Below, piece by piece: positions 31,357 to 39,893 of a DNA stretch of 64,000 bases. Source of the stretch: Rothia santali (lineage in GTDB: Bacteria > Actinomycetota > Actinomycetes > Actinomycetales > Micrococcaceae); NCBI RefSeq assembly GCF_024199905.1, contig NZ_JANAFB010000012.1, positions 1-64,000 on the forward strand. Direction: 5' to 3'. Under the pieces are notes generated by a model that saw only the letters and a list, made by a program, of their open reading frames with translations, was not told where the DNA came from and ran no database searches. The translations under genes and the position numbers were made by a program. Every line of letters begins with the position of its first letter. The first letter of the stretch is position 1.

Positions 31357-32397
31357 TCAGCGCAGCGGCTCGACCTGCTCTACCTGGCCCGTCTCCGCCG
31401 AGCGCCGGGCGGCCAGCGCGACCTCGAAGGCGTGCAGCCCCGAGGAGGGCGGGCTCGCGTTGCGCCCCTGGCCGGTGGCCAGGTCCACGAACTCCTGCAT
31501 CTCGCGGACGAAGGTCGGGGCGAAGCGGTCCTGGTAGCCCTCGTAGACCGCCTCCGGGGCGTGGATCCCGCCCTCGGGGTCGATCCGGGAGACCGCGACC
31601 CCGGCGGTCTCGCCGACCGAGTACGTGGCGCGGCTGCCGTGGACCACGGTGCGCACGTCCTGCCCGCTCGCGTTGCCGCGGATGCCGACCAGCGTCGCCA
31701 CGAGCCCCGAGGTGAAGTGCAGCATCGCGTGGGCCGTGTCGATCTGCCCCTGCTCCGCGTGCGCCCGGTCCTCCAGCGCGCCGCCCACGGCGTAGACGCG
31801 GTCCACCCGCTCGGAGACCAGCCAGGGGACGGCGTCGAAGTCGTGCATCATCAGGTCCAGCCACAGACCGCCCGAGTCCGCGAGGCCCGCGGCGTCGGCG
31901 ATCCGGCGGTCGGCGTTGACGGAGTGGACCGAGCGCAGGGTCCCGGCGCGCTCCGCTCCGAGCAGGCCCTTGAGCGTGCGGAACTCGGCGCCGTGGCGGC
32001 GGTGGAAGCCGACCATGACGCGCTCGTCGGCGCCGGCGGACTCGACCTCGCGCAGCAGCTCGAGGTAGTCGTCCGCGGTGATGGCCAGGGGCTTCTCGAC
32101 GAAGACGGGCAGTCCGCGCCGCACGGCCTCGGTGACCAGGCCCGGGTGCGTGCGCCCCGGGGTGGTGATCACGACGCCGTCGGTGACCTCGAGCGCGGCC
32201 TCCAGCTCGGTGGTGGTGCTCAGGTCCACCTCGGCGGCGGCCTCGGCCCCCGCCCGCTCGCGGACCGCCTCGGCCGAGGCCGCGAGCCGGCCGGGATCCC
32301 TCCCGACGAGCTCGACGTGCGTCAGCCCGGGCGTGGACAGCAGGTTCGCGGCGTGCATCCGGCCGATGCCTCCGGCGCCGACGACGGTGATCTTCAT
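31357..32397 (-). CDS. Gfo/Idh/MocA-family dehydrogenase, inositol cluster
   Basis: A 346-residue NAD(P)-dependent dehydrogenase, Rossmann start KITVVGAGGIGRMHAANLL, with VEKPLAITADDY containing the catalytic lysine and GFHRRHGAEFRTLKGLL as the substrate-side region. Its closest relatives by pattern act on inositols or related cyclitols and sugars. It lies 105 bases downstream of, and on the same strand as, the next dehydrogenase gene. The substrate is unproven. Confidence 0.8.
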   Translation of the reverse strand: MKITVVGAGGIGRMHAANLLSTPGLTHVELVGRDPGRLAASAEAVRERAGAEAAAEVDLSTTTELEAALEVTDGVVITTPGRTHPGLVTEAVRRGLPVFVEKPLAITADDYLELLREVESAGADERVMVGFHRRHGAEFRTLKGLLGAERAGTLRSVHSVNADRRIADAAGLADSGGLWLDLMMHDFDAVPWLVSERVDRVYAVGGALEDRAHAEQGQIDTAHAMLHFTSGLVATLVGIRGNASGQDVRTVVHGSRATYSVGETAGVAVSRIDPEGGIHAPEAVYEGYQDRFAPTFVREMQEFVDLATGQGRNASPPSSGLHAFEVALAARRSAETGQVEQVEPLR

Positions 32398-32502
32398 GGG
32401 ATTCCCTCCAGGGGGTGCTGGGCCGAGGGGTGCTCGGCGGGGTGTCCGTGGGTCCCACGCTAGCCCACGCGGCGACTCGCGGCGGGGGTCCTGTGGATGG
32501 CG

Positions 32503-33711
32503 TCAGCCGAGGCGGACCTCGGCGCCCCCCTGCTCCGCCGAGGCGGCGATCGCCTGGATGACCTCCAGCGTGTGCAGCCCGTCGGCGAAGCCGGCGCAGG
32601 GGTCCAGCCCGGTCTCGACGCCGGCCACCTGGCCCAGGAACGCTCGGGCCTGGATCGCGAAGTTGTCGTTGTAGTTGTAGCCGATGCCGGGGGCGTCCAT
32701 CGCGCACGAGTTCGCGTAGAGCGGGGTCTCGGGGTTGATGAGCACGCGGCGCTGGCCGCGGGTGTCGGCCGCCGCCTGGGCGTCGTCGTACATGAACTCC
32801 GCGGGCTTGGTGATGTCGAAGGAGGCCTGCGCCCGCGGGCCCACCAGGTGGTAGGTCTGCGAGTTGGGCGTGCCGAAGGCGACGCGGGAGATCGTGTAGG
32901 TGCCCACCGCGCCGTTGGCGAAGCTGCAGGTGAAGGTCAGGAAGTCCTCGTTCTCGACCGGCTCGACCTCGTCCGAGACCTCCACGTGCTGGTGGCCGAC
33001 GACGGCGCCCAGCGGCAGCGGCCGCTCCTTGGTGATGGTGTCCATGACGGCGCCGCGCACCGCGGTGATGGGGCCGTTGATCAGCTCGCCGGTGTCGATG
33101 ACGTGGGAGCCGAGGTCGCCCAGCGCGCCCGAGCCGGGGCCGCCCTTGTAGCGCCAGGACATCGGGGCGCGCTCGTCGCACGAGTAGTCGCACAGGTAGG
33201 TGCCGATGAAGTTGGTGACGGGGCCGAACTCGCCGCCCTCGACCTTGGCCCTGATCGCGTTCAGGGCGGGCATCCGGCGCACGGTGTAGCCCACCGAGGT
33301 GATCAGGGGGCGGCCCTGCGCGTCGGTCCTGCCGGCGTACTCGCGCTCGAGCTCGACCATGGCCTGGGCGTCCTCGAGGGTCCCCGCGAGCGGCTTCTCG
33401 CACAGCACGTGCTTGCCGGCCTCGAGCAGCCCGCGGGCGATGGACAGGTGCAGGGCGTTGCCGACGACGATGCTCACGGCGTCGATCTCCGGGTCCTCCG
33501 CGACCTGGCGCCAGTCCGAGTAGGTGCGCTCGAAGCCGTACCGCCGGGTCGCGTCCTCGCCGAGGGGGACGTTGGCGTCGGCGATCGCGGCGAGGCGGAT
33601 GCGGGGGAAGTCCGAATCGTAGATCGAACCCGCCTGGCGGTATCCGTAGGCGTGCGCGCGCCCGGCCATGCCGGCTCCGATGACGGCGACGGACAGTGGG
33701 GTCTCGGTCAA
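32503..33711 (-). CDS. Gfo/Idh/MocA-family dehydrogenase, inositol cluster
   Basis: A 402-residue dehydrogenase, longer than the other two minus-side family members. It starts SVAVIGAGMAGRAHAYGYRQAG and has HVLCEKPLAGTLEDAQAM and a GDLGSHVIDTGELINGPI block with the conserved His near the active site. A near-palindrome, TGTCAGGACA, lies 29 bases upstream of its start and resembles a site in front of the GntR gene (37,439), which suggests shared control with the inositol genes. Confidence 0.82.
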   Translation of the reverse strand: MTETPLSVAVIGAGMAGRAHAYGYRQAGSIYDSDFPRIRLAAIADANVPLGEDATRRYGFERTYSDWRQVAEDPEIDAVSIVVGNALHLSIARGLLEAGKHVLCEKPLAGTLEDAQAMVELEREYAGRTDAQGRPLITSVGYTVRRMPALNAIRAKVEGGEFGPVTNFIGTYLCDYSCDERAPMSWRYKGGPGSGALGDLGSHVIDTGELINGPITAVRGAVMDTITKERPLPLGAVVGHQHVEVSDEVEPVENEDFLTFTCSFANGAVGTYTISRVAFGTPNSQTYHLVGPRAQASFDITKPAEFMYDDAQAAADTRGQRRVLINPETPLYANSCAMDAPGIGYNYNDNFAIQARAFLGQVAGVETGLDPCAGFADGLHTLEVIQAIAASAEQGGAEVRLG

Positions 33712-33737
33712 TGGTCCTCCTCGAACTGAAATGACGG

Positions 33738-33754
33738 AATGTCAGGACAATTAT
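33738..33754 (-). promoter_or_regulatory. Candidate operator of the inositol-cluster GntR regulator (copy 1)
   Basis: On the plus strand the core is TGTCAGGACA (33740-33749) within AATGTCAGGACAATTAT. It is a near-palindrome of the form TGTCNNGACA and lies upstream of the minus-strand dehydrogenase gene. A second copy with the same AGGACA core and ATTAT flank is at 37437-37452. Confidence 0.5.
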
Positions 33755-33843
33755 CCCCATCGAGTGTGACCCAGGTCAATCAATGCGGGCGTGTCGGCCC
33801 GGCGAGGTGCCGCGGCGCGGGCGCCGGCGGGCAGGATGGGAGC

Positions 33844-34872
33844 ATGACGACGACGCAGCACCCCGACCGACCCCTGGCCATCGGACTGCTCGGCGCCTCC
33901 CGGATCGCCGAGCTGGCCGTCACCGAGGCGACCCGGGCGACCGGAGACCTCCGCTACTCCGTGGCGGCCCGCGACCCCGGGCGGGCCGCCGCCTTCGCCC
34001 GCGAGCACGGCTACGAGCGCTCCCACCCCGACTACGCCGCACTGATCGCGGATCCCGCGGTGGACCTGGTCTACATCGGCCTGCCCAACGGGCTGCACGC
34101 CGAGTGGGCGGCCCGCGCGCTGGAGGCGGGCCGCGACGTCCTGGTGGAGAAGCCCGTCGCGGCCAACCTGGAGGAGTTCGACCGGCTCGCCGCATACGTG
34201 CGGGAGCCGGGCCCGCGCCTCTGGGAGGCGTTCCACTACGCCTGGCATCCGGTCATGCGCCGCGTGCTGGAGATCGTCGGCTCCGGGGAGCTGGGGCCGC
34301 TCCGCGAGGTCGAGATCAGGATGCTCATGCAGGAGCCCGGGCCGGAGGACCCGCGCTGGAGCTTCGACCTCGCCGGGGGAGCGCTCATGGACGTCGGCTG
34401 CTACGCGCTGCACGCAGCGGTGCTGCTGGGCGAGCGGCTGGGCCTCGACCTGGAGCTTCAGGGCGCGCGCGGCGTCGGCTCCCCGGCGGATCCCCGGGTG
34501 GACGCGGAGGTCGAGGCGGAGCTGCGCCTAGGCGGCGTCCCCGTGGGGATCCGCGCGAGCATGGTGGCGCCCGAGTGGGACTTCAGCCTCCGGGTCGCGG
34601 GGGAGCGGGGCGAGGTCCTCGCGCCCTCCTACGTGCTGCCGGGGGAGGACGACGCCGTCGTCGTGACCGGCGGCGCCGGGGACCGGACGGAGCGCCCGGG
34701 CGGTGGGTCCAGCTACGCGCACCAGCTGCGGGGGATCGGCGGGATGCTGCGACGCGGGGACGGGTGCGGCGAGGGCCTGGCCCGCTCGCGGCGGGTCATG
34801 GGGCTGATCGACGGGGTGTACCGGGCCGCCGGCTTCCCCCTGCGCCCGGGGCGCCTCGGGACCTCTTCGTGA
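33844..34872 (+). CDS. Gfo/Idh/MocA-family oxidoreductase
   Basis: A 342-residue dehydrogenase. It opens LAIGLLGASRIAELAVTEATRA, with VEKPVAANLEEFDRL as the catalytic-lysine motif and WEAFHYAWHPVMRRVLEIV matching the dimeric trans-1,2-dihydrobenzenediol/xylose dehydrogenase branch. It differs clearly from the other family members here and is divergent from them on the opposite strand. The substrate is unknown. The ATG at 33844 is the only good start in frame. Confidence 0.78.
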   Translation: MTTTQHPDRPLAIGLLGASRIAELAVTEATRATGDLRYSVAARDPGRAAAFAREHGYERSHPDYAALIADPAVDLVYIGLPNGLHAEWAARALEAGRDVLVEKPVAANLEEFDRLAAYVREPGPRLWEAFHYAWHPVMRRVLEIVGSGELGPLREVEIRMLMQEPGPEDPRWSFDLAGGALMDVGCYALHAAVLLGERLGLDLELQGARGVGSPADPRVDAEVEAELRLGGVPVGIRASMVAPEWDFSLRVAGERGEVLAPSYVLPGEDDAVVVTGGAGDRTERPGGGSSYAHQLRGIGGMLRRGDGCGEGLARSRRVMGLIDGVYRAAGFPLRPGRLGTSS

Positions 34873-34896
34873 GGCGGCGGCTCCCCGGCGCGGCGG

Positions 34897-35745
34897 TCAG
34901 ACCAGCAGGTAGACCGACCCGAGCAGGGTGAGCACGATGATCGCGCGGTCGAAGACCCGTTGCCGGATGCGCCCGGCGAGCCAGCGCCCCGCGAAGGCCC
35001 CCGCGACGACCGCAGGCACGAGGACGGCGGCGAGCACGAGCGTGTGGGCGTTGACGAGCCCGAGGCCGATCGAGACCGGCAGCTTGAGCAGGTTCATGGT
35101 CGCGAAGAACCACGCCGCCGTGCCGAGGAAGGCGTGGACCGGGAATCGCGCGGAGAGGAAGTACATGGACATCACCGGGCCGCCGGCGTTGGCCACCATG
35201 GTGGTGAAGCCGCCCAGCGAGCCGTAGCCCGCCGAGCTCAGCCGGGAGGCGGTGCGCACCGAGGCGGCGCCCGGCCCCGCGGACGCACCGGGTCCCGCCC
35301 CGCGCACGTCGGGTCTTGTTCCCCCCGCACCCGGGGCTCCGCCCGCACCCGGGGTCGCGCCCGCGGCCCGCTCCCGGCGCGGCCGGCGCTGCCACAGCGT
35401 GAAGGCCACCAGCATCACCAGCAGCACGCCGATGACGCGCCGGACCCAGGCGTCGTCGGCCAGCGCCAGGAACAGCGCGCCCACCGCGAGCCCGGCCAGC
35501 ACCGAGGGGATCAGGCGCAGTAGCGTCGGCCAGTGCGCGTGCCGCCGGTAGGCCCACATCGCGAAGGCGTCCCCCACCAGCAGCAGGAGCAGCAGCGCGC
35601 CCGTCGACTCCCGTGCGGGCAGAATCGCGGCGAAGGCGGCGACGGAAAGGGTGTTGACTCCTGGCAGGACCGTCTTGGAGACCCCCACCAGCAGCGCGGC
35701 CACCGCGAGCAGCGCCCACGCCCACGGCGCGACGTCGGTCAGCAT
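34897..35745 (-). CDS. TSUP family exporter (TauE/SafE-like)
   Basis: A 282-residue membrane protein with about eight helices. It has VAALLVGVSKTVLPGVNTLSV at the N-terminus and GGFTTMVANAGGPVMSMYF after a long cytoplasmic loop. The loop (about residues 120-165) is Gly/Pro/Ala-rich and not seen at such length in many relatives. TSUP proteins export anions, often sulfonates, sulfite or organic acids. The start at 35745 is only six bases after the iolB stop, so it is in one unit with iolB and the GntR gene. Confidence 0.82.
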   Translation of the reverse strand: MLTDVAPWAWALLAVAALLVGVSKTVLPGVNTLSVAAFAAILPARESTGALLLLLLVGDAFAMWAYRRHAHWPTLLRLIPSVLAGLAVGALFLALADDAWVRRVIGVLLVMLVAFTLWQRRPRRERAAGATPGAGGAPGAGGTRPDVRGAGPGASAGPGAASVRTASRLSSAGYGSLGGFTTMVANAGGPVMSMYFLSARFPVHAFLGTAAWFFATMNLLKLPVSIGLGLVNAHTLVLAAVLVPAVVAGAFAGRWLAGRIRQRVFDRAIIVLTLLGSVYLLV

Positions 35746-35751
35746 GGCGCG

Positions 35752-36639
35752 CTAGCCGCCGAAGGGCAGGCGGGCGTCGATCTCCTTCTCGTCCCACTGC
35801 TGGCGCACCCAGCCGTGGTGCGGGTCATCGCTGATGAGCCACTTGCGGACGGGGCCGGGGCCGGCCATGACGTTGAGGTAGTACAGGTCGTAGCCGGGAG
35901 GGGCCATGGCCGGGCCGTGCCAGCCGTAGGGGACCAGGACGACGTCGCCCGTGCGGACCTCGGCGTTGACGTCGATCTCGCGCTCGTCGGAGGCGTAGAC
36001 GCGCTGGTAGCCGATGGCGTCCGCGGCCTCGGCGGGGGCGTCGGGGGTGGTCCGGGTCTCGAAGTAGTAGATCTCCTCGAGGCTCGTCTCCCCCTCCTTC
36101 TCCTCGTCGTGCTTGTGCGGCGGGTAGGAGGACCAGTTCCCGGCGGGCGTGAGGACCTCGCACACGATGAAGCGGTCGGCCTCGAGGGTGTCGGGCGTGC
36201 CGAAGTTGCGGACCTCGCGCGAGCAGTTGCCCGCGCCGCGCAGCTCCAGCGGGGCCTCGTCCTTGCGGATCAGGCGCACGGGGTGCTCCCGGCGCGCGGG
36301 TGCGCTCGCGATGGCCACGCGCACGCCCTCCGCCCCGGAGAGCTCCAGGGCGCGCCCGATGCCGGTGTAGAGCACGTCCGTGGGGCCGTGGAAGACCGAG
36401 GCGCGGCCCGCGAGCTCGTAGGGCTCGCCGTCGACGACGGCGGTGACGTCACCGCTCAGGGGGATCACGATCCGCTCCTCGCCGGCCGCGGCGAGGCGCA
36501 AGGGCTCGCCGGTCAGCGTCGCGGTGCGCAGGCCGGTGTGCTCCCAGCCCTCGACCGCGAGCGAGGAGTCGTGTCCGCCCAGGGAGATGTCCCAGGGGCC
36601 GTCGGCGGCGGTGCCTGCGGGGTAGACCCAGTCGGTCAT
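35752..36639 (-). CDS. iolB: 5-deoxy-glucuronate isomerase
   Basis: A 295-residue two-cupin enzyme of the IolB family. The diagnostic PHKHDEEKEGETSLEEIYYFE block carries the metal-binding histidines and glutamates, and WHGPAMAPPGYDLYYLNVMAGP near the C-terminus supplies the second set. It converts 5-deoxy-glucuronate to 5-dehydro-2-deoxy-gluconate in inositol catabolism. It lies 23 bases after the GntR stop and is followed at once by the TSUP gene. The ATG at 36639 has AAGGAACC just upstream. Confidence 0.92.
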   Translation of the reverse strand: MTDWVYPAGTAADGPWDISLGGHDSSLAVEGWEHTGLRTATLTGEPLRLAAAGEERIVIPLSGDVTAVVDGEPYELAGRASVFHGPTDVLYTGIGRALELSGAEGVRVAIASAPARREHPVRLIRKDEAPLELRGAGNCSREVRNFGTPDTLEADRFIVCEVLTPAGNWSSYPPHKHDEEKEGETSLEEIYYFETRTTPDAPAEAADAIGYQRVYASDEREIDVNAEVRTGDVVLVPYGWHGPAMAPPGYDLYYLNVMAGPGPVRKWLISDDPHHGWVRQQWDEKEIDARLPFGG

Positions 36640-36662
36640 GGATGGTTCCTTTCGTCGTCGGG

Positions 36663-37400
36663 TCAGGCGGAGAGCGTCAGCTCGAAGGAGTAGGAGTCGG
36701 CGCGGTAGACGTGGCGGCCGGTCTCGACGCGGCGCCCGACGTCGTCGGTCGCGGTGCGCGCCATGGTCACCAGGGCCGCGCCCTGCGAGGTGTGCAGCAG
36801 GTCGGCCTGCGCCTTGGTGGCCACCGCGGCGCCGATCTTCTGCGTGGCCAGGCGGAAGTTGACCCCCGCCTCGCGGAGGAGGGCGTAGAGCCCGTGCTCC
36901 CGGAGGGTCTGGGCGCTGAGCTCCGTGATCCCGGCGGGGACCCAGTTCTCCATGATCGCCAAGGGGGTCTCGCCGCGGCTGCGCAGGCGCTTGAAGTAGT
37001 AGACGGGGGCGCCCGGCTCGATGTTCAGCTTCTCCGCGACCTCCCGGCTCGCGGACTCCTCCGAGAAGGCGAGCACCTCGGTCAGGGGGCGGGCCCGGTC
37101 CTCGGTGAGGTCGTCGTAGAGCGAGGTCAGACGGACGGGGCGGCGCACCTCGGAGGCCACGACCTGGGTCCCGACGCCGCGCTTGCGCACCAGCAGGCCC
37201 GAGCGGACGAGCTCGTCCATGGCCTTGCGCACGGTCGGGCGGGAGAGGTGGAGCTCCTTGGCGAGCGCGAGCTCGTTGTTCAGCATCGTCCCCGGGGGCA
37301 GGCCGCCCTCCGAGATGGCCGCCTCGATCCCGTGCACCAGCTGGTGGTAGAGCGGCACGGGCGAGGACCGGTCGATGATGATGTCTAGAGAGGCTGCCAT
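36663..37400 (-). CDS. GntR-family regulator with UTRA domain, inositol-cluster regulator
   Basis: A 245-residue regulator. The N-terminal 75 residues are a winged helix (LHLSRPTVRKAMDELVRSGLLVRKRG), and the rest is a UTRA ligand domain, with PVYYFKRLRSRGETPLAIMENWVP typical of the FadR/HutC branch. It is first in an operon with iolB and the TSUP gene and divergent from the iolT-type transporter. It probably represses inositol genes until an inositol intermediate binds, which is inferred from its position. A near-palindromic AGGACA site lies in the divergent region. Confidence 0.85.
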   Translation of the reverse strand: MAASLDIIIDRSSPVPLYHQLVHGIEAAISEGGLPPGTMLNNELALAKELHLSRPTVRKAMDELVRSGLLVRKRGVGTQVVASEVRRPVRLTSLYDDLTEDRARPLTEVLAFSEESASREVAEKLNIEPGAPVYYFKRLRSRGETPLAIMENWVPAGITELSAQTLREHGLYALLREAGVNFRLATQKIGAAVATKAQADLLHTSQGAALVTMARTATDDVGRRVETGRHVYRADSYSFELTLSA

Positions 37401-37436
37401 GATCTGCTCCCGGAACTCCTCGGTGCCATTTGTCTC

Positions 37437-37452
37437 ATTGTAAGGACATTAT
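37437..37452. promoter_or_regulatory. Candidate operator between the GntR gene and the transporter (copy 2)
   Basis: ATTGTAAGGACATTAT contains TGTAAGGACA (37439-37448), one base off the near-palindrome TGTCNNGACA at 33740. Its location between the divergent GntR and transporter genes suits an autoregulated operator. Confidence 0.5.
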
Positions 37453-37588
37453 GGGTCAGCCTAGCAGAGTGGCCCATCTCTCCGCTCGCATAGCCTCGGA
37501 AAGTGTTTCAATGGAAGGATTCCCCTCCCGGCGCCCGCTGCCCCGCAGCGGGCGCCGGGTTTCTTGAGTTCTGAGGAGAGATCCGAGC

Positions 37589-39064
37589 ATGTCTCGACCA
37601 TCCGTAGGGGCCGGTACGCCGGTCGCGGAGAAGCCCGCCCCCGCCACGAGCGGCGGTGCGCCGTCCGGGGACGGCCACGGGAAGTCCATGAACCGCAGGA
37701 TGCGCTTCGTCGCGACCATCCTGACCTTCGGCGGGCTGCTGTTCGGCTACGACACCGGCGTCGTCAACGGCGCGCTGCCGTCCATGGCCGAGGACTTCCA
37801 GATGAGCCAGCAGTACGAGGGGTTCATCACCTCGGCGCTGCAGTTCGGCGCCATCTTCGGCGCGGTGTTCGGCGGGCGCCTCTCGGACCGCTACGGGCGC
37901 CACCGGGTCATGGTGACCGTGGCGGTCCTGTTCACGCTGGGCTCCCTCGGCTCGGTCCTCTCGCCCGAGTGGTGGGTCCTGGCGCTGTGCCGCGTGGTCC
38001 TGGGGCTCGCCGTGGGCGGGGCCTCGGTGACCATCCCGGTCTACCTCGCCGAGCTCGCGCCGTCGCACCTGCGCGGGCGGGTGGTCTCGCAGAACGAGTT
38101 CATGGTCGTCTTCGGCCAGTTCCTCGCCTTCGCGTTCAACGCCGGGATCACCGGCGTCATGGACGCCGAGCACGCCAACACCTGGCGGTGGATGCTCTCC
38201 GTGTGCCTGCTGCCGGCGATCCTGCTGTGGGCGGGGCTGACGGTCGTGCCCGAGTCCCCGCGCTGGCTGGCGCGCTGGGGCCGGGTCGACGCGATGCTGA
38301 AGGTCCTCCGGGAGATCCGCGAGCAGGCGTACAGCAAGCGCGAGGGGGAGGAGGTCGAGCGCCTCGCGGCCCAGGACGAGAAGGCCTCCCAGGGGACGCT
38401 CTCCGAGCTGTTCTCCGTGCGGTGGATGCGGCGCATCCTCTACATCGGCGTCGGGATGGCGGTCATCAACCAGATCTCGGGCATCAACGTCGTGCAGTAC
38501 TACGGCGTCTCGATCCTCACCGACGCCGGGTTCGCCGGCAACGCCGCCTTCGTGGTCAACCTGCTGATCGGGCTGGCCGGCGTCGTGGGCGTGGGGATCG
38601 CGCTGGGGATCATCCAGCGCGTGCGGCGCAAGACGATGCTCACCGTGGGGCTGGTGGCCACGATCCTCACGCTCGGCCTGCTGGCCTCGACGGCCGTGTT
38701 CGTCGCGGACGAGAACCCGCTGAAGAAGTGGGTCATCCTCGGCTCGATCGTGGTCTTCGTGGGCTTCATGCAGTGCTGCATCGGCACGATGACCTGGCTG
38801 TTCATGTCGGAGATCTACCCGCTGAAGGTGCGCGGCGTCGCGATGGGCATCAGCACCGGGGTGCAGTGGACCATGAACTTCCTCGTGGCGCTGCTCTTCC
38901 CGATGCTCTCCGCGGCGCTGGGGCTCGGCGCGACCATCGGCATCTTCGTCGTGCTGCAGGTCCTTGCGCTGATCTGGGTGCGTGTCAAGGTCCCCGAGAC
39001 CAAGGACAAGACGCTCGAGGAGATCGAGGACGCGTTCAAGGAGCCCGACGCCGCGCGAGCCTGA
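37589..39064 (+). CDS. iolT: MFS sugar/inositol transporter (IolT-like)
   Basis: A 491-residue major facilitator of the sugar porter family with 12 helices. The signatures are GGRLSDRYGRHRVMVTVAVL, RVVLGLAVGGASVTIPVYL, PESPRWLARWGRVDAM, and QISGINVVQYYGVSIL near the middle. The N-terminus is a 35-residue disordered leader. It is divergent from the GntR gene and in context most likely imports myo-inositol by proton symport. It has its own strong terminator (39111-39145). Confidence 0.85.
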   Translation: MSRPSVGAGTPVAEKPAPATSGGAPSGDGHGKSMNRRMRFVATILTFGGLLFGYDTGVVNGALPSMAEDFQMSQQYEGFITSALQFGAIFGAVFGGRLSDRYGRHRVMVTVAVLFTLGSLGSVLSPEWWVLALCRVVLGLAVGGASVTIPVYLAELAPSHLRGRVVSQNEFMVVFGQFLAFAFNAGITGVMDAEHANTWRWMLSVCLLPAILLWAGLTVVPESPRWLARWGRVDAMLKVLREIREQAYSKREGEEVERLAAQDEKASQGTLSELFSVRWMRRILYIGVGMAVINQISGINVVQYYGVSILTDAGFAGNAAFVVNLLIGLAGVVGVGIALGIIQRVRRKTMLTVGLVATILTLGLLASTAVFVADENPLKKWVILGSIVVFVGFMQCCIGTMTWLFMSEIYPLKVRGVAMGISTGVQWTMNFLVALLFPMLSAALGLGATIGIFVVLQVLALIWVRVKVPETKDKTLEEIEDAFKEPDAARA

Positions 39065-39110
39065 CGCCTCGTTCCCCCCCCCCTGCCGCCCGGGCCCGCC
39101 CCGGACGGCC

Positions 39111-39145
39111 CCGAGACCCCCGGACCGCCGGTCCGGGGGTCTCGG
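39111..39145 (+). terminator. Strong hairpin terminator after the inositol transporter gene
   Basis: A perfect 16-base stem runs from CCGAGACCCCCGGACC (39111-39126) to GGTCCGGGGGTCTCGG (39130-39145), with a three-base loop, 47 bases after the stop. Confidence 0.85.
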
Positions 39146-39293
39146 CGTCCCCGCAACCCGCGTCCTCTCTTCCCGCTCCAAGCGAACAAGCCCCGCCCCG
39201 CGGCGTCGGGGGCCGCTGCGGGGCCGCCCCGCGCGGGTAGGCTGAAGTGACCCGGGCCTCTCCCGGGTCCGACCGCCCAGGAGGGAGCGCCCC

Positions 39294-39893
39294 GTGAGAC
39301 TCTGGTCCCTGCACCCCGACCACCTCGACGCCAAGGGTCTGGTGGCCGGTTGGCGCGAGGCGCTGCTGGCCCAGAAGGTGCTGGCCGGGGCCACCCACGG
39401 GTACCGCAACCACCCGCAGCTGGTGCGCTTCAAGGCCGCGCCGGACCCCCAGGCGGCGATGTCCGCCTTCCTGCGGCCCATCGCCGAGGAGGCCACGGCC
39501 CGCGGCTACAACTTCGACCGCGGGAAGATCATCCCGGGTCCCGTCATCGCCGCGGAGGCCGACGTCGCCGACCCCGGCCCCGAGCTGACCGGCCTCGGCT
39601 TCGTCGACGCCCGCCACGCCCCGGCCGCCCCGCCCGAGCCGTCCGGACCCGCCGCGCCGGCCCGGCCCGCCCCCGCGCTCCTCGCCGCGCAGACGGTCCC
39701 CCAGATCCCCGTGACCGAGGGCCAGGTCCGCTACGAGGCGGAGCTGCTGCTGTTCAAGCTCCGGATGCGCTCGCCCAAGATGGTCGACGCCTTCGAGGAT
39801 CTCCTGCGCACGGGCCTGCCCCGCCTCCATCCGCTGTTCAACCTCGTCCCCGGCGACGTCGAGCCGTGGGAGAAAGTGAGAAACGACCTATGA
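39294..39893 (+). CDS. Pyrimidine dimer DNA glycosylase-family protein (Pyr_excise)
   Basis: A 199-residue protein with the Pyr_excise pattern MRLWSLHPDHLDAKGLVAGW, then LLAQKVLAGATHGYRNHPQL, which includes the conserved Arg and His region of the family. These proteins include T4 endonuclease V-type enzymes that cut at ultraviolet-induced pyrimidine dimers. A Pro/Ala-rich linker of about 50 residues splits the domain from a C-terminal helix pair. The GTG at 39294 follows a GAGGGAG Shine-Dalgarno, and the stop overlaps the next gene's start. Confidence 0.75.
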   Translation: MRLWSLHPDHLDAKGLVAGWREALLAQKVLAGATHGYRNHPQLVRFKAAPDPQAAMSAFLRPIAEEATARGYNFDRGKIIPGPVIAAEADVADPGPELTGLGFVDARHAPAAPPEPSGPAAPARPAPALLAAQTVPQIPVTEGQVRYEAELLLFKLRMRSPKMVDAFEDLLRTGLPRLHPLFNLVPGDVEPWEKVRNDL

